NCBI RefSeq assembly: GCF_037975245.1
Contig: NC_092562.1
Location: forward strand, 23,057,554-23,121,553
Direction: 5' to 3'
Length of the DNA stretch: 64,000 nt
Source of the DNA: Apostichopus japonicus
Taxonomy: Eukaryota > Echinodermata > Holothuroidea > Aspidochirotida > Stichopodidae
The notes beneath the pieces were generated by a model. It was given only the letters and a program-made list of their open reading frames with translations, had not been told where the DNA came from and searched no databases. The position numbers and the translations under genes were made by a program. Positions 48,951 through 59,880 of the stretch are shown piece after piece. How positions within the stretch are numbered: the first letter of the stretch is position 1; each line of letters starts with the position of its first letter.

Positions 48951-51900
48951 CTGTTGAAAGTCAAGAAAAATACAACATCATAACGGAACATAGCGCTCAC
49001 CGCAATTCGAGAGGGTCCTTAGCTGTGTAGCACAAGAGCCATTTTGTATGTGTTTTGACCTGTATCTTCATGTGTCTTTAGTCAATCATATTGGACCATC
49101 CACATTTTGAAAGCTTAAACGGTTAGCATTCTGGTGTTTTATGCTTTAACCCATATATATTTCGGTAACCTCACGCCAATATGAAATGAAGAAAGAGATT
49201 TAAGGACAGTTTCAATGAGAGTTCACTTGAAAACCCTTAGTTTTTCCGCACTGTGGGAGCTATTTGGCACCGTAACTTTTGTATGCGAAGTCCTATAATC
49301 CCAGTTCAAACGGTGAATTAAACTATGAATATTCATAACCTTTTCTACCGATTTTATACTAAATTGACCAATGAGAACCTTACGCCAAATTGCAAACTGA
49401 AAAAATCAGGGATATAGGAGGGATCTTTCCTTTTGTTTCCCTTTGTTTTCAATCGACATGACGTCACAATACTGTACTCAGCACACGTTGGTGTATGTGC
49501 AGTCAAGAAGTGTTGTTGTTGTCTTCATTTTATTGTGATAACATGAGTAATTGTTAGATCTCAAAATATTTCTCAGTAACCTTCAGAAGACTTTATGTAT
49601 TCAATTAATTGTAATTTCGGTTGAAAATAATACATCCAAAGTGACATTTTCTGTATCTTTTGGAACCTGTTTGTGACCATGCGAGGCAACGGTGTTAACG
49701 AATCAGTTTGAACGTACCAAACCACAGTATGTGGGGTATGTAGTTGTTCTAAAGACTATAGTTCTGCACTGTTTTGTGTAGCACGCAATATAGCCTTACA
49801 GTGTTAGGCCTATACTAGCTACATATAGGATACTAGTACTGATACTGTAGCCTATAGGCTAATTCAAGTACAAGTCATAGTGGGGATACGGCCTAGTAAG
49901 TACTTCATTAGTAGGAACCCCCTAATGTATAATGGAACAGTCCCTGAGGCTATCCGCCGTCGTGTGATATTGCCCACAGAGCAGCGAGGTAAAGTAGGTC
50001 AGCAGATAAACCGCAAAGTCATGCTTGCTGCACAGGCAATTCTTAGTTTTCGCTGTGAGCGTTTTGGTCTAAAACTTTCCGTTATGCGTGTGCATTTTGC
50101 ACACTGATGGAAACATCAAAGAGGTCTGCAGTCATGGTTTGCTTGGATAACTTTGACCAATTATTATCTTTTCAAGAGACCTGTATACTTACACAGTCGG
50201 CATGACTGCAACCGTTTTAGAACTTGTGACGTTATATCAACATTCAAGGGAAAGTACTGCAACCAACACGACAAACAGATAAAGCTTGCTCTTTACTATT
50301 TGCCCTTAATTATCAACTTGGCTCGCTTAATCTACATCTCATTGAAGCACCGTCACTTAAAAGTAAAGGTAAAAGTAAAGTAAAATTTATTGATATTCAT
50401 CATAAAATGGCAATATAATAAAATGGACTACAGCATCTCAAAAATAGGTTAAAAAAGTTATCTATGTATCATACAATTCAAAGTTTTAATACTTCTACTG
50501 TAAAAATGATCGCCTAAACCGTTCTGTCCGCATACGTGGGATCGTGTAAAATCTACATGGTTTCATGTAAAAGTCAAAAAGAGGGTGATCGGAATCCTTG
50601 ACTATAGAAGAAGCACACTGACATATTATACGATCAATAAAATCATCCGTGATGGTAGAATACAACTTGACAGGTTTATTCAATTAGTCTAATTGTCCTT
50701 TAGAACAGGATCATAACCAAACTGGGCCACAGTACAAAAGGAAAGACAACACCATTGTCTGAAAAAGCCAAAGCTGCTTATCAAAATCTAAGCCAAAGCC
50801 GGCGAGCCTACGAATACAATATAATCTCTGTTTAGCTTTTGATGCCATATTGTTCATGTGGGTATTCCAAGTAAGCGAGCTGCTGAAGGTTAATCCAAGA
50901 TATTTAAAATCTGATACTACCTCAATCACATTATTGTCAATGTACAATGGTGCATGACTTTGCACTGCATGAAAATCAATTTCCTTGGTTTTCTTACCAT
51001 TAATAAGCATATAATTATCCTTGCACCAATTCACAGTATACTCTATGGCTGCAAAATAATTTGTTAGACACTGCAGGTTTTTAACGGTGCACATCCCAAT
51101 TATGGCAGTTATCGTCTACATACTTCAAGATATAAACATTGTCATAATATGAGACTAATGAATCAGTGTAAATTTCAAAAAGTTATGGGGACAAGCAACA
51201 GCCCTGTGGAACACCAGTGTTAATTACGAGAGTATCACTGTTGACACTGTTACAGTTGACAAACTGTGTGCGGTCAAACAGGAAATTATAAAGTAGTATA
51301 ATTACATTGTCACTGACATACGCCTTCATAATGTCCAGTAATTTAGAACAGCAAATGGTATTAAATGCAGAACTGAAGTCCATAAAACAAATCCTTTCAT
51401 AATTACTAGGAGTGTCCACATGTTGACGTAGAATACAGAAGCAGGCAGGCATCCTTCGTCGATCTGCCACTGCGATATGAGAATTGGTATTTGTCCAGTG
51501 ATGGAATACAGTTCATTGCAATATTTCGCTACGAAGAAGTTTCTCAAAACACTTCATTAAAACACTGGTTAGTGCAACAGGTCTATAATCCTTATTTCCA
51601 GTTGGCCGAGATAGTTTCGGTAATGGTATGATCTTGCTCTTTTTCCAATCACAAGGTATGTAACCAGTTTTAAAACAATGAGCATATAACATGTAAACAA
51701 CTTGTGCGAGTTCAGAGTGGCAATATTTCAGTAACCATCCGGGAATATGGTCCGAGCCACATGATGGAGATGCCTTACACGATCTTAGAACGGAAGTGAC
51801 GTCATCCAGCGTGAAAGGTGGTTCCAGGATTTTGTCCACTTGTGGGAGGTCGATAGGTTGTTTTGGTCTTTTGAATCGACAGGAAAACTTGTTTAGGTCA

Positions 51901-52142
51901 CCAGCATCAACAGTTGTGCGATCGGCTTCTACGTCATTACAACCCATCATGAGCTTCAATCCATTCCACATTTCCTTTGGATTTGTTGATGCCTTGGACA
52001 TACAGTAGTAACTTTATCTTTATATTGCCATTTGGCAGAACGAATTTCGCTTCTGATCGTAGCATTAACTGTCCACAGATCAATATTGGTTCCCAGTAAT
52101 CCATGTTTTTCTTTCAGTAGATTTTTAACTTTGTCGTTCATC

Positions 52143-53254
52143 ATAGGCGTAGGAGCCTCATATGATTTGGGGGCTGTAACGACTTGCCCAAAAAACATAA
52201 CCAACACTTTTTGTTCTTTTCTTCGCGCGTTCCACATGTTAATGTGCATATCATATAGGCATGAATCGGTTATAACATCACCTGCCAATAACATAAAATC
52301 ATTTTCCGTGTTATTACCCTTCCATATTGGTTAGAATTATTGGGGAAGTCGTTACAACAATAATGATAATAATATAGTTTAACCATTGAAAAACACATTG
52401 CAAATTCTTCTTCTTTCAGTAGGTGCCAGTGGTGGAGCTAGGGTTATTGGTCGGGGGGGGGGAGAGAATGGTCTGTAGGGGCGCTTTTGACACTACCTAA
52501 GCAGAGCGCCACCACAGGTTGGCGCGGAATGTACAGAAATTTTTTGAGTAAAGATACCGCATAGATCGCCGAAAATGACCCATTCCGGGCCTTGCTAATT
52601 TGCAGATAAACGAAGAATGAATAGGTGTCATCGCCATTTGTCAGAAAATTGCACCAACAAAATGTGACAAATGTCAATAGGTATTTGAGAGCGCAATAAA
52701 AAAGTCAATAATCGCGAATAAGTAAAAAGTGGTAAAAAGCTGAAAAGGGCGCCAGCAGTCCATTTGAGTCTGTCAGGGGGGCATCCGCCCCCTCTGACTG
52801 TATGGACGCTCTGCCACTGGTAGGTGCCCGCAAAATTCTCAGCATATTGCCCAAATTTTCACCTAAATCTTTTTTAAAAAAATGCAAATTATTATTTCAG
52901 TAGGTGCCCGAAAAATTTTTTCAGCATATTGCCCGAATTTTCACTAAAATATTTGAAAAACACATTGCAAATTATTCTTCTTTCAGTAGGTGCTCGAAAA
53001 ATTCTCAGCAAATTGCCCAAATTTTCACAAAAATATTGAAAGACACATTGCAAATTATTATTCTTTCAGTAGATGCCCAAATAATTCTCTGCATATTGCC
53101 GAATTTTCACCCCCAAAAAAGAGAAAAACACATTGCAAATTACTATTCTTCTAGAAGGTGCCCGAAAAATTCTAAGCATATTGCCTGAATTTTCACCCAA
53201 AAAATTGGTTGGGGGGATGCAGCCCCCCAGCCCCCCCCCGCCTCCTACGCCTAT
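52143..53254. mobile_element. MULE-like element with 10-bp target duplication, inside the retrotransposon
   Basis: Ends ATAGGCGTAGGAGCC and CCTCCTACGCCTAT are inverted repeats; GTCGTTCATC flanks both sides (52133-52142, 53255-53264). The duplication splits the retrotransposon codons MND, which read correctly on both sides when the element is removed. Its interior is mostly a tandem repeat of about 76 bases (CAGTAGGTGCCCGAAAAATT then CATATTGCCCAAATTTTCAC then AAACACATTGCAAATT), 5-6 units. A 9-11 base duplication fits Mutator-like elements, but no transposase is present to prove it. Confidence 0.75.
52427..52819. mobile_element. 393-bp hAT-like MITE nested in the MULE-like element
   Basis: Starts CAGTGGTGGAGCTAGG at 52427 and ends GCTCTGCCACTG at 52819 (inverse of CAGTGGCAGAGC). 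GTAGGTGC flanks both sides (52419-52426, 52820-52827), an exact 8-base duplication. It contains the CTAAGCAGAGCGCCACC / GGTTGGCGCGGAATG hairpin module also seen at 7408, 8620, 12384 and 13018, and a GGGGGCATCCGCCCCC hairpin near its right end. Confidence 0.88.
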
Positions 53255-53459
53255 GTCGTTCATCCATGGGTGATTGTTTGGATATGTCTTGAAGTACTTC
53301 ACCGGCACAGTTGTTTCGATACAAAACTGAAGATATTCCGTAATCACATTCACTGTGTGATCAAAATCGTTCCAGTCAGTTAAGCAGTTCCAATCTGTCG
53401 TTTCCAGCATATGACGTAACTTGTCTAATGATTCACTTTTGAAAAGCAACAATCTGCAT

Positions 53460-54400
53460 ACTTACATAGTGCCCATATAAAAAAAAAATGTTCCTGAAAA
53501 TTCAGGGAAACATTTTGTGACTATTGGAACAAAATTAGAATATTGTTCTCAACTAATTCATTTCAAAAACCCAGGGTTTAATTCCTCTTCAAATTTCTAG
53601 CAATTTGTTAAGTTTCAACTTCAGCCACAGAAACATCAAATTAACATTAAGATAAGCTTGCAATATATTTTCTGCCAATTTGGTAAGTGCAAAAATTTAA
53701 CCCTTTGACTTTCATTAAACTTTGACCTTGAGCTAACAACTAGTGAAATGTTGAATTAAATTTTCAAGCTTGCAAGTTGAACATGTATGCGTTTTCAGGC
53801 TTCCAGGATGTTACCATTTTGCTATAATCAAAAGGTCCTTTTTGTTTTTTTATAAATTTAACAGACTTTGACCTTGACCCCTTTGTCACTTTCACATTGC
53901 TTTATAATACAGAAGGCAAGGTCATAGAAGAATAACACAACCACTCAATATATAGTTTCCATAAACTTATATCGATCACTTGTGACAGATATGACATATA
54001 TAGGGCAAAGTGTTTGAAACCGCACTTGCAAAATGTCAAAAGTCATGAACTCCAATCATACTGTACATATCGGCTAATAGCTTTTATTCAAACAACATAG
54101 ATGTCTTGCGTGATTAAGAAACACCTGATTACCAGTCAGTTCTACTGTACAACACGAGTATGTAATAAGTCACAGAGCTCAACATTGCATGCTCAGTCAG
54201 GGACAGTATACAGCAAAGTTTGTTGTCTACCAGCATTATGACTCAGGAGGCGCTTGCAACATGTTGACATCTTATAATCGCTCACGCTCTCACATCATCC
54301 AAACCAAACAAATTAGTACCAATACATTTTCCACATCATGCACTTCCATGTCAAATATTGCTACATATGGTAAACCGATAGAGCGCTGATCGGCAGCAAC
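53460..54400. other. Intron 2 sequence, no recognised feature
   Basis: AT-rich sequence between the retrotransposon and the duplicated block. Contains many TTGACCTTGA-like stretches but no exon or element that I can support. Confidence 0.5.
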
Positions 54401-54633
54401 AGCTGACACACTGTACAGTAACACATCTGCATGTAGTACAATACATTACATGGGTATGAGAAAATATTGGTAACTAACATGCAAATGCAGAAATGCATCA
54501 ATTGAGGATCAGATTACAAGTCTGTTGAACCTTTTTAACATATTGCTGTCCCTTGCTGGTAAGCAGCAATTTCACCAGTAACCATCTTTTGTATTATAGT
54601 ATCATAAATTTGCATAGGTATTCATTGACTCAC

Positions 54634-54943
54634 CATCTGACCTTAATAATATAGTCTGGATGGATGTCAGCTCCCTGCTAGTGCCAAAAATATCACAAGC
54701 AAACACACCAAAAGCTCCATAATAAGAGTTTCTCAGGTAAATCTTGTAAACACCATTAGATTCCAATGAAGGATCATCTGGAGATGGATTAGTATTAGCA
54801 TAATTTCTGGTATTGACTACTCTTCTTGAAGTAACAGTCAAGCCTGTCTTGTCTGTTTCACTGATGTGACACGTAAAGTATTCATGTTCCGTAGCATCAG
54901 CTCTGAAGGCAAAGCTGTTTCGTAAAGTAACTTTTGAGTTTCC
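54634..54943 (-). CDS. Exon 2: N-terminal Ig-like domain of Tie-like receptor
   Basis: Encodes about 100 residues with the two cysteine contexts of an Ig fold (YFTCHI early, FGVFACDI late) and ends TCAGATG before GTGAGT, in phase 1. The first acceptor (CAG at 54944-54946) gives a 310-base exon, one base too many: the copy at 241-546 has CTCAAAGTT where this one has CTCAAAAGTT. From that acceptor, exon 1 reads into a stop after a few dozen codons. A second AG immediately before 54930 gives a 297-base exon that is in frame with exon 1. The exon is otherwise fully open. Either the downstream AG is used, the base is an assembly error, or this copy is disabled. Confidence 0.8.
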
Positions 54944-55780
54944 CTGAAATAAATGAATGAGATAAATATTCATTTCATCAAACCAGTGAGGGGTGAATTA
55001 TCTTGCTACATACAATATAACTGGTCTTTCTAATTCCTTTTCCTTGCTACAAAAGGATGGTGGTACTGTTGAAGGTCTCCCTAATTTAACGTCACATTAC
55101 TATTACTAGTATGCACATATCCTGACAGCTACTATCTTTCTATATTTTCTTTCCAGGAGGGGGGGGGGGTTTGGGGGAATTGTTTACATTTCAGAAGATA
55201 AAAACATAACTATCATTGCACATTCAGCCTAATACCTTTGGGCATAAATTGTTCCATTTCCTGAAAAATCTGTCAACTACAGTTCTTGAGATGGTTGAAT
55301 CGACTTGATCAAATCCTTAAATACCTACATTTCACTGGAGTGGGCTACAGTATAACTGTTTAAGCATACGAACAGGAACCTCCCTTGAGTCTTAGTCAGT
55401 CTGAATTAATATTCATAACTTTGGAGAAGCAACATGGGTATGCATGGTTCTAGATAATTGCATTTTATCAGAAAGGGAAGGGCTTTGAGTGGCAATGTCA
55501 AAGGCATGTAAAACTTTAAGTATAAACGATCACTTTTGACTATATTCAGCATATATCTGTGGCAAAATGATTTTACATTGAATACTAATGCCTAAAGGAC
55601 TTGATTCATTAAGGTACTGTAATTTTAAATTAATGGACCATGAAGTTTCTATTTGTTAATTATTTGTAATTATTTCTATTTGTTTCTATTTGTAATTATG
55701 CATCACAAGAGTAGAACATATTTTTTCAAAGAGATGCATTCCGTTGATAATTAATAACTTGAGGTAGTGAGTAGTTATAC

Positions 55781-55838
55781 CTTGAACGAGACCAGATTGA
55801 GTAAGAAATATAATCAGAAGAATCCTGGAAGGTGACAT
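55781..55838 (-). CDS. Exon 1: signal peptide of Tie-like receptor
   Basis: ATG at 55838 starts MSPSRILLIIFLTQSGLVQ, a short basic start followed by a hydrophobic core: a secretion signal. The exon is 58 coding bases, ends in phase 1, and is followed by GTATAA. A pyrimidine-rich stretch and CAG at 55880-55882 suggest that the exon begins at 55879 with 5' UTR and that a further non-coding exon lies upstream (to the right). The same 58-base exon occurs at 1389-1446 in the neighbouring copy with an identical start. Confidence 0.85.
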
Positions 55839-58800
55839 CCTCTCCAATTGGTTCAATACTTTTCTTCCAAAAATTTCAACTGTGGAATAAAAATGGAAAA
55901 ACTTGTTTCAAATAATTGCTTCACCGGTGCAATACTTGCAACTTAGATGGTTTCAAGTAAATACTGTACAGTACCTCAATGTTGAGGGCCCATGGGGAGG
56001 AATGTATTATATTGCTTTTTAAGGAAATTCTAATTTAAACCTCATGCTGAAAGAATTATGGTTAACTAGAATTGATGTCCCTGTTGGTGCTATTACTAAC
56101 CAGGAAGCCACCAAAGAGGTACTGATTACACTTCCACCTCTGAAGTTCATTTAAGTTTCACTTTAGTGATATTGTTACTAGGTTTTCAAACTTTGATGTC
56201 ATGACACAGTTGACCTCATTGAACTTTGACCTCCACCAAACAACAAAAACTATAGTGTTCTTGCACTCCATAGGATAGATCCACATAACACAGTGCATCC
56301 AAGTTTCATTTTGTGAGTGATTGTGCTCACAAGTGTTTAAGACTATGACCTCTGTTGACCTGAACTGACCTTCCGTCTCCACAGAAAATGATAGGGGTAC
56401 AGTATTTCATTTTATAAGGTGGATCAAAATTTTATGTAACAACGCTTTTTAATAGACTTTGACCTTTGCTGACCTGAAATGGTCTTTGACCTCCACTGAA
56501 AACAGCACAGTTCTCACACTCAATAAAGTGGATTCACTTGCTGAGTATGAAGTAAATCAAAGCTTTATTGTTTAGTTATTGTGCTCACAAAGATTTTAAA
56601 CTTTGACTTAGACTGTCGACCTCAAATGACCTTTGACCTCCACTAAATACAATAGGGTTCTTCTTCTCAATGAGGTGGAACCATATAAGATTTAGCTATT
56701 AATCCAAGCTTTAAAGTTTGAATTATGTGAACTCATTGAAGACTCCACTACTTTTTCCATTGTTCAAATCAACATGTACCATATTTTAAACAATACCCCT
56801 TCACATTTCCACTGCAGACTTAGTAATTCTTCTCAATCAAAGTCTGATGGAATAAATGATTTCTGTGCTCTTGTGAATAAAGTTCATGCCAAAAAAGAAA
56901 CCATGTACTGTACTTTAAAGCAACCTTTACAGTTGATATTGATGCATTTGTTGAAACTAATTTATCCTAAAGTCCCATGGTAATGCTAGTAACAAGCTTG
57001 ACTCAGAAGTCGAGCTTCTTTGCAACTCTATATGTGATTTTCACTTCTCTTTAATTGCTGATTTACATTAACTCCAACGTGGAATAGCTTGTCTGTGTGA
57101 CTCTAGCAGATCTGCCCAATTGCAGATTTGACACTAATTGCAAAACAGCCAGTTCGGACTAATTCTAATCTCACTGAGTATGACTATGACTGCCCGGTGT
57201 GACATAGAGAGCCAGATCAGGCCACAGGAACAGTTTTCATTAGGCACCATATATTTCATGTCTTCACATTTTAAACAAAAAGTGTAACACGTACTGAAAG
57301 TTAACCAAATGGGGAAGGTTTCAACACTTGTAGATACCGGTTAACTGTAGTGCTTGTCTAATCAAGTATGTCTTTAAAGACAACATCACAATCAAGCAAG
57401 ATTGTATAGGAATAAAGCATTAACTTTATATCAAAGAATGCAAATGGAAAGAAGGAAAGATGCAGACAATGATGTAAACAGTCTTTATTTCCTGCTTCCT
57501 CTTCTGGTGAGATAAATGCATGATGGGTAAATCCCTGTATTGCATGTACATAGTTTAATAGAAGCACCAGAGCTATCTTTCCTACTAAGTAATTACACGC
57601 ATGTTATTTACTTTATAAATTATGAAAATGAAAAAGACTGCGTATCTATTTAATAGCTTTCAATAATACATGAATGTTCACCATACTGCTTTAATCTTTT
57701 CTGAAGCTCTAAAGTCCCTGCTATCCTCAGTGCCACATCACAATATACAGTACATCCCTTAGGAAAGAAGACTTCAAACCATAAATACTTTGAACTATTT
57801 GACAAAGACTTGGCTCTAAATTATACATTTGATCATATTTTAAAATACAGACTTTTCCCCATGTCTCATGATTCCGCCAAGCCTACAGTATACACACGGT
57901 ATGCTATGCATAGTCGTTTTGTTTTTCTGCCATGATATTTTTAGGCATATGAGTCTCTGGGGCAGGATAATGAGGTAATGGTATAAGTCCCTACTCAGTG
58001 GATGCTTCGATGAAAGGTACAATATATTACACTATGATATGAGGCATCACCCGTACCATTACAATAGTTGCCAACCTAGTATATATTTACTCTACACAAA
58101 TTACTTAAAGATTGTTAACTGGTAACTGATAGTACAATAGAGTAAAAACTTTTCTATTCTAAACACTGTATGCTTTCTGGCAATTTAAACAAAGAAGACT
58201 TGAGTAATATGGTTCTTGCCTTGAAGGTCCAGTTATTAGACCTGGGTATCTTTATCCACAATGGGTGCAATTAGCTATACACTGTGATACTTGTTGATTC
58301 CTTATTTAACACTGTACATTTAATTCATAGTTCAAACGCCTTGCATTTTGTAGCTGTTTCTTCCTCAAATTTCACATACTGTACCTGAAAAAAAGTGACT
58401 TGAGTTTATAAGCAGCTTTTGAGAAAGCAAGCAAGACCAACAACTAATTTGGACATTTGTATAATACTCGACAATGAAATTTACTATAATTTGTGTTAAG
58501 CTATGCATGTTGTCCAATAATACCATTTGGATTTAAGGATTAAGACGATGCTATTAATTATTAAAATTGACCCCCCTCCCCCAGTCAGGAGATAGGTTCA
58601 GTGGTACAGTTTTTCTATTAATGGAACATCATTGTGCAAAGTTTTATTCAGCTTCTGGTAGATGATTGGTAAACAGAAGGAACTCTCAACATGAATGAAC
58701 TTTACCTTTGTTGTTCACATCTTCTTTTCAAGCCTTTTTATAAACAGAAGGCCAAACAGGTAAATTATAGTTTATTCAGGCCTTTCCACAAATTCCGGGA

Positions 58801-58900
58801 CATTCCCAGGGACCATTCTTTTGCTGTGTCTTTCTTAGATATCAGGACTGTCTGGTGACCAGGATTTTGTTAAGCCTAGGCTAAGATGCTATCCACTCTA

Positions 58901-59391
58901 GTCTTGTCTAAGTTGCTAACATCTGCCCCATATTTAAGACGAATGATGTATCCTCGCCAAGTAATTATCGCCCTGTTTCCCTTACCAGTATCTGCTGCAA
59001 GCTCTTGGAGCACATAATCAGTTCTAATATCAAGGAGCATTTCCAGAATAAGAACATCTTGACTGCTCAACAGCATGCATTCAGGAAATACCATAGCTGC
59101 GAGACCCAGCTCGTTTCTGTCATCAACGAATGGGCCTTCTCCCTTGACCAAAGAAAGCAAGTGGATGTCTTCATCCTTGATTTTGAGAAGGCTTTTGACA
59201 CTGTTCCTCACGAATTATTGAAATCTAAACTGTACACTATGGGTGTTTCACATCAGGTTCTCTGCTGGGTGGATGTTTTTCTGAGTGATAGAGAGCAGTC
59301 GGTTGTTGTCAATGGGTCTAGGTCTAATCCTTCTAAGGTTACTTCCGGTGTTCCGCAAGGGTCAGTTTTGGGACCCATTCTCTTCATTAGG
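58901..59391 (+). pseudogene. Non-LTR reverse transcriptase fragment
   Basis: A plus-strand frame with SSPSNYRPVSLTSICCKLLE, then NILTAQQHAFRKYHSCETQL, VDVFILDFEKAFDTVPHELL (motif A with Asp) and SGVPQGSVLGPILF (motif B). It breaks off right after motif B, before the YADD motif; the following bases encode something unrelated. It is different in sequence from the retrotransposon at 50357-53459. It begins exactly where the segmental duplication ends. Confidence 0.85.
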
Positions 59392-59759
59392 GAAACAGTC
59401 CCCTTACACCGAAGGTGCAAAATTTTCCACTTGAATTGTTGCAAAGTGGCTGCTTATCTGGCTATACCACACATGGTTGAGCAGGTTTTGTAAGATGAGC
59501 AAGATAAGAATGACCACAAGATCGCTTATGCGAACTAATTTAATTTAACCAGTTTCACAGGACATAAGGGATTATATGCACTTCAATGAGCAATCAAGAC
59601 AGTATAGAGTGTATAGCTGAAATGATATTGACTTCTTAACGTGTACTGTGTTGAGTGGAAGACTTGCATTTAAAACTCATCTCTGTACATGTCAAGACCT
59701 CAACTATCTTGTAACTATGTTTCTATGTAATATATAAATAATAACACAGATTTAGGATG

Positions 59760-59880
59760 ACAGAAAAGCGAAGCGGGGGGAGGGGGACGGAATGATACTT
59801 CCGCCCCTCCATATCTTTCACAGGGGGGTGCGGGGGGGGGCTGGCGCCCCCAGCCCCCCGGTTCCTACGCCCTTGTGAAA
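59760..59880. mobile_element. Transposon end fragment with GC hairpin
   Basis: AAGCGAAGCGGGGGGAGG, a G-run, GCTGGCGCCCCCAGC, a C-run and CGGTTCCTACGCCCTTG. Nearly identical to the fragment at 5613-5692. The partner end is not identifiable. Confidence 0.55.

Larger units (their letters stand above)
50357..53459 (-). mobile_element. 5'-truncated, inactive non-LTR retrotransposon
   Basis: Minus-strand pieces of one open frame: a pre-RT segment ending KTYPNNHPWMND (53452-53265), then after an inserted element KVKNLLKEKHG and WQYKDKV (52130-52030), then the RT: FTLDDVTSVLRSCKASPS, NKDYRPVALTSVLMKCFEKL, DFSSAFNTI (motif A), NTGVPQGCCLSP (motif B), YVDD (about 51110) and DFKYLGLTFSSSLTW. Frameshifts near 51500 and 51470 and a stop after YVDD make it dead. 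The 3' end carries TTTACTTTTACC-type short repeats. The family is like jockey/CR1-clade elements. Same orientation as the host gene, in intron 2. Confidence 0.85.
16219..55838 (-). other. Gene model: kinase-less Tie-like transmembrane receptor (17 coding exons)
   Basis: Assembled from exons listed separately: 55781-55838, 54634-54943, 48823-48950, 48006-48255, 46918-47052, 45171-45326, 35247-35381, 34098-34253, 33423-33557, 32385-32699, 27133-27159, 26461-26781, 24792-24868, 24156-24441, 18687-18777, 17082-17161, 16219-16439. All junction phases agree and the total is 2880 coding bases if exon 2 is taken without its extra base. Domain order (Ig, Ig, EGF x5, Ig, FN3 x2, membrane helix) and motifs such as TGECICP and FCLPDP are those of Tie1/Tie2 receptors, which bind angiopoietins and carry a tyrosine kinase. 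Here the cytoplasmic part is only about 100 residues with no kinase motifs, so ligand and signalling partner are unknown. Doubtful points are the exon 2 insertion and the non-AG acceptor of exon 7, so it could be a decaying copy. Not confirmed by transcript. Confidence 0.8.
54400..58900. repeat. Segmental duplication, copy 2
   Basis: Direct-orientation counterpart of 1-6100. It covers receptor exons 1-2 and about 3 kb upstream, and ends abruptly at about 58900 in CTATCCACTCTA, where an RT fragment begins. It preserves empty sites for the hAT-like element (near 56430) and the SINE (near 57980) of copy 1. Confidence 0.85.

Noticed and set aside
49880-50107. Plus-strand 75-residue frame with a basic C-terminal half
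   Set aside because: No homology recognised, no splice or transcript evidence, lies in an intron of the opposite strand next to a retrotransposon.
58876-59211. 111-residue minus-strand frame
   Set aside because: Antisense shadow of the plus-strand RT fragment, which has clear RT motifs.
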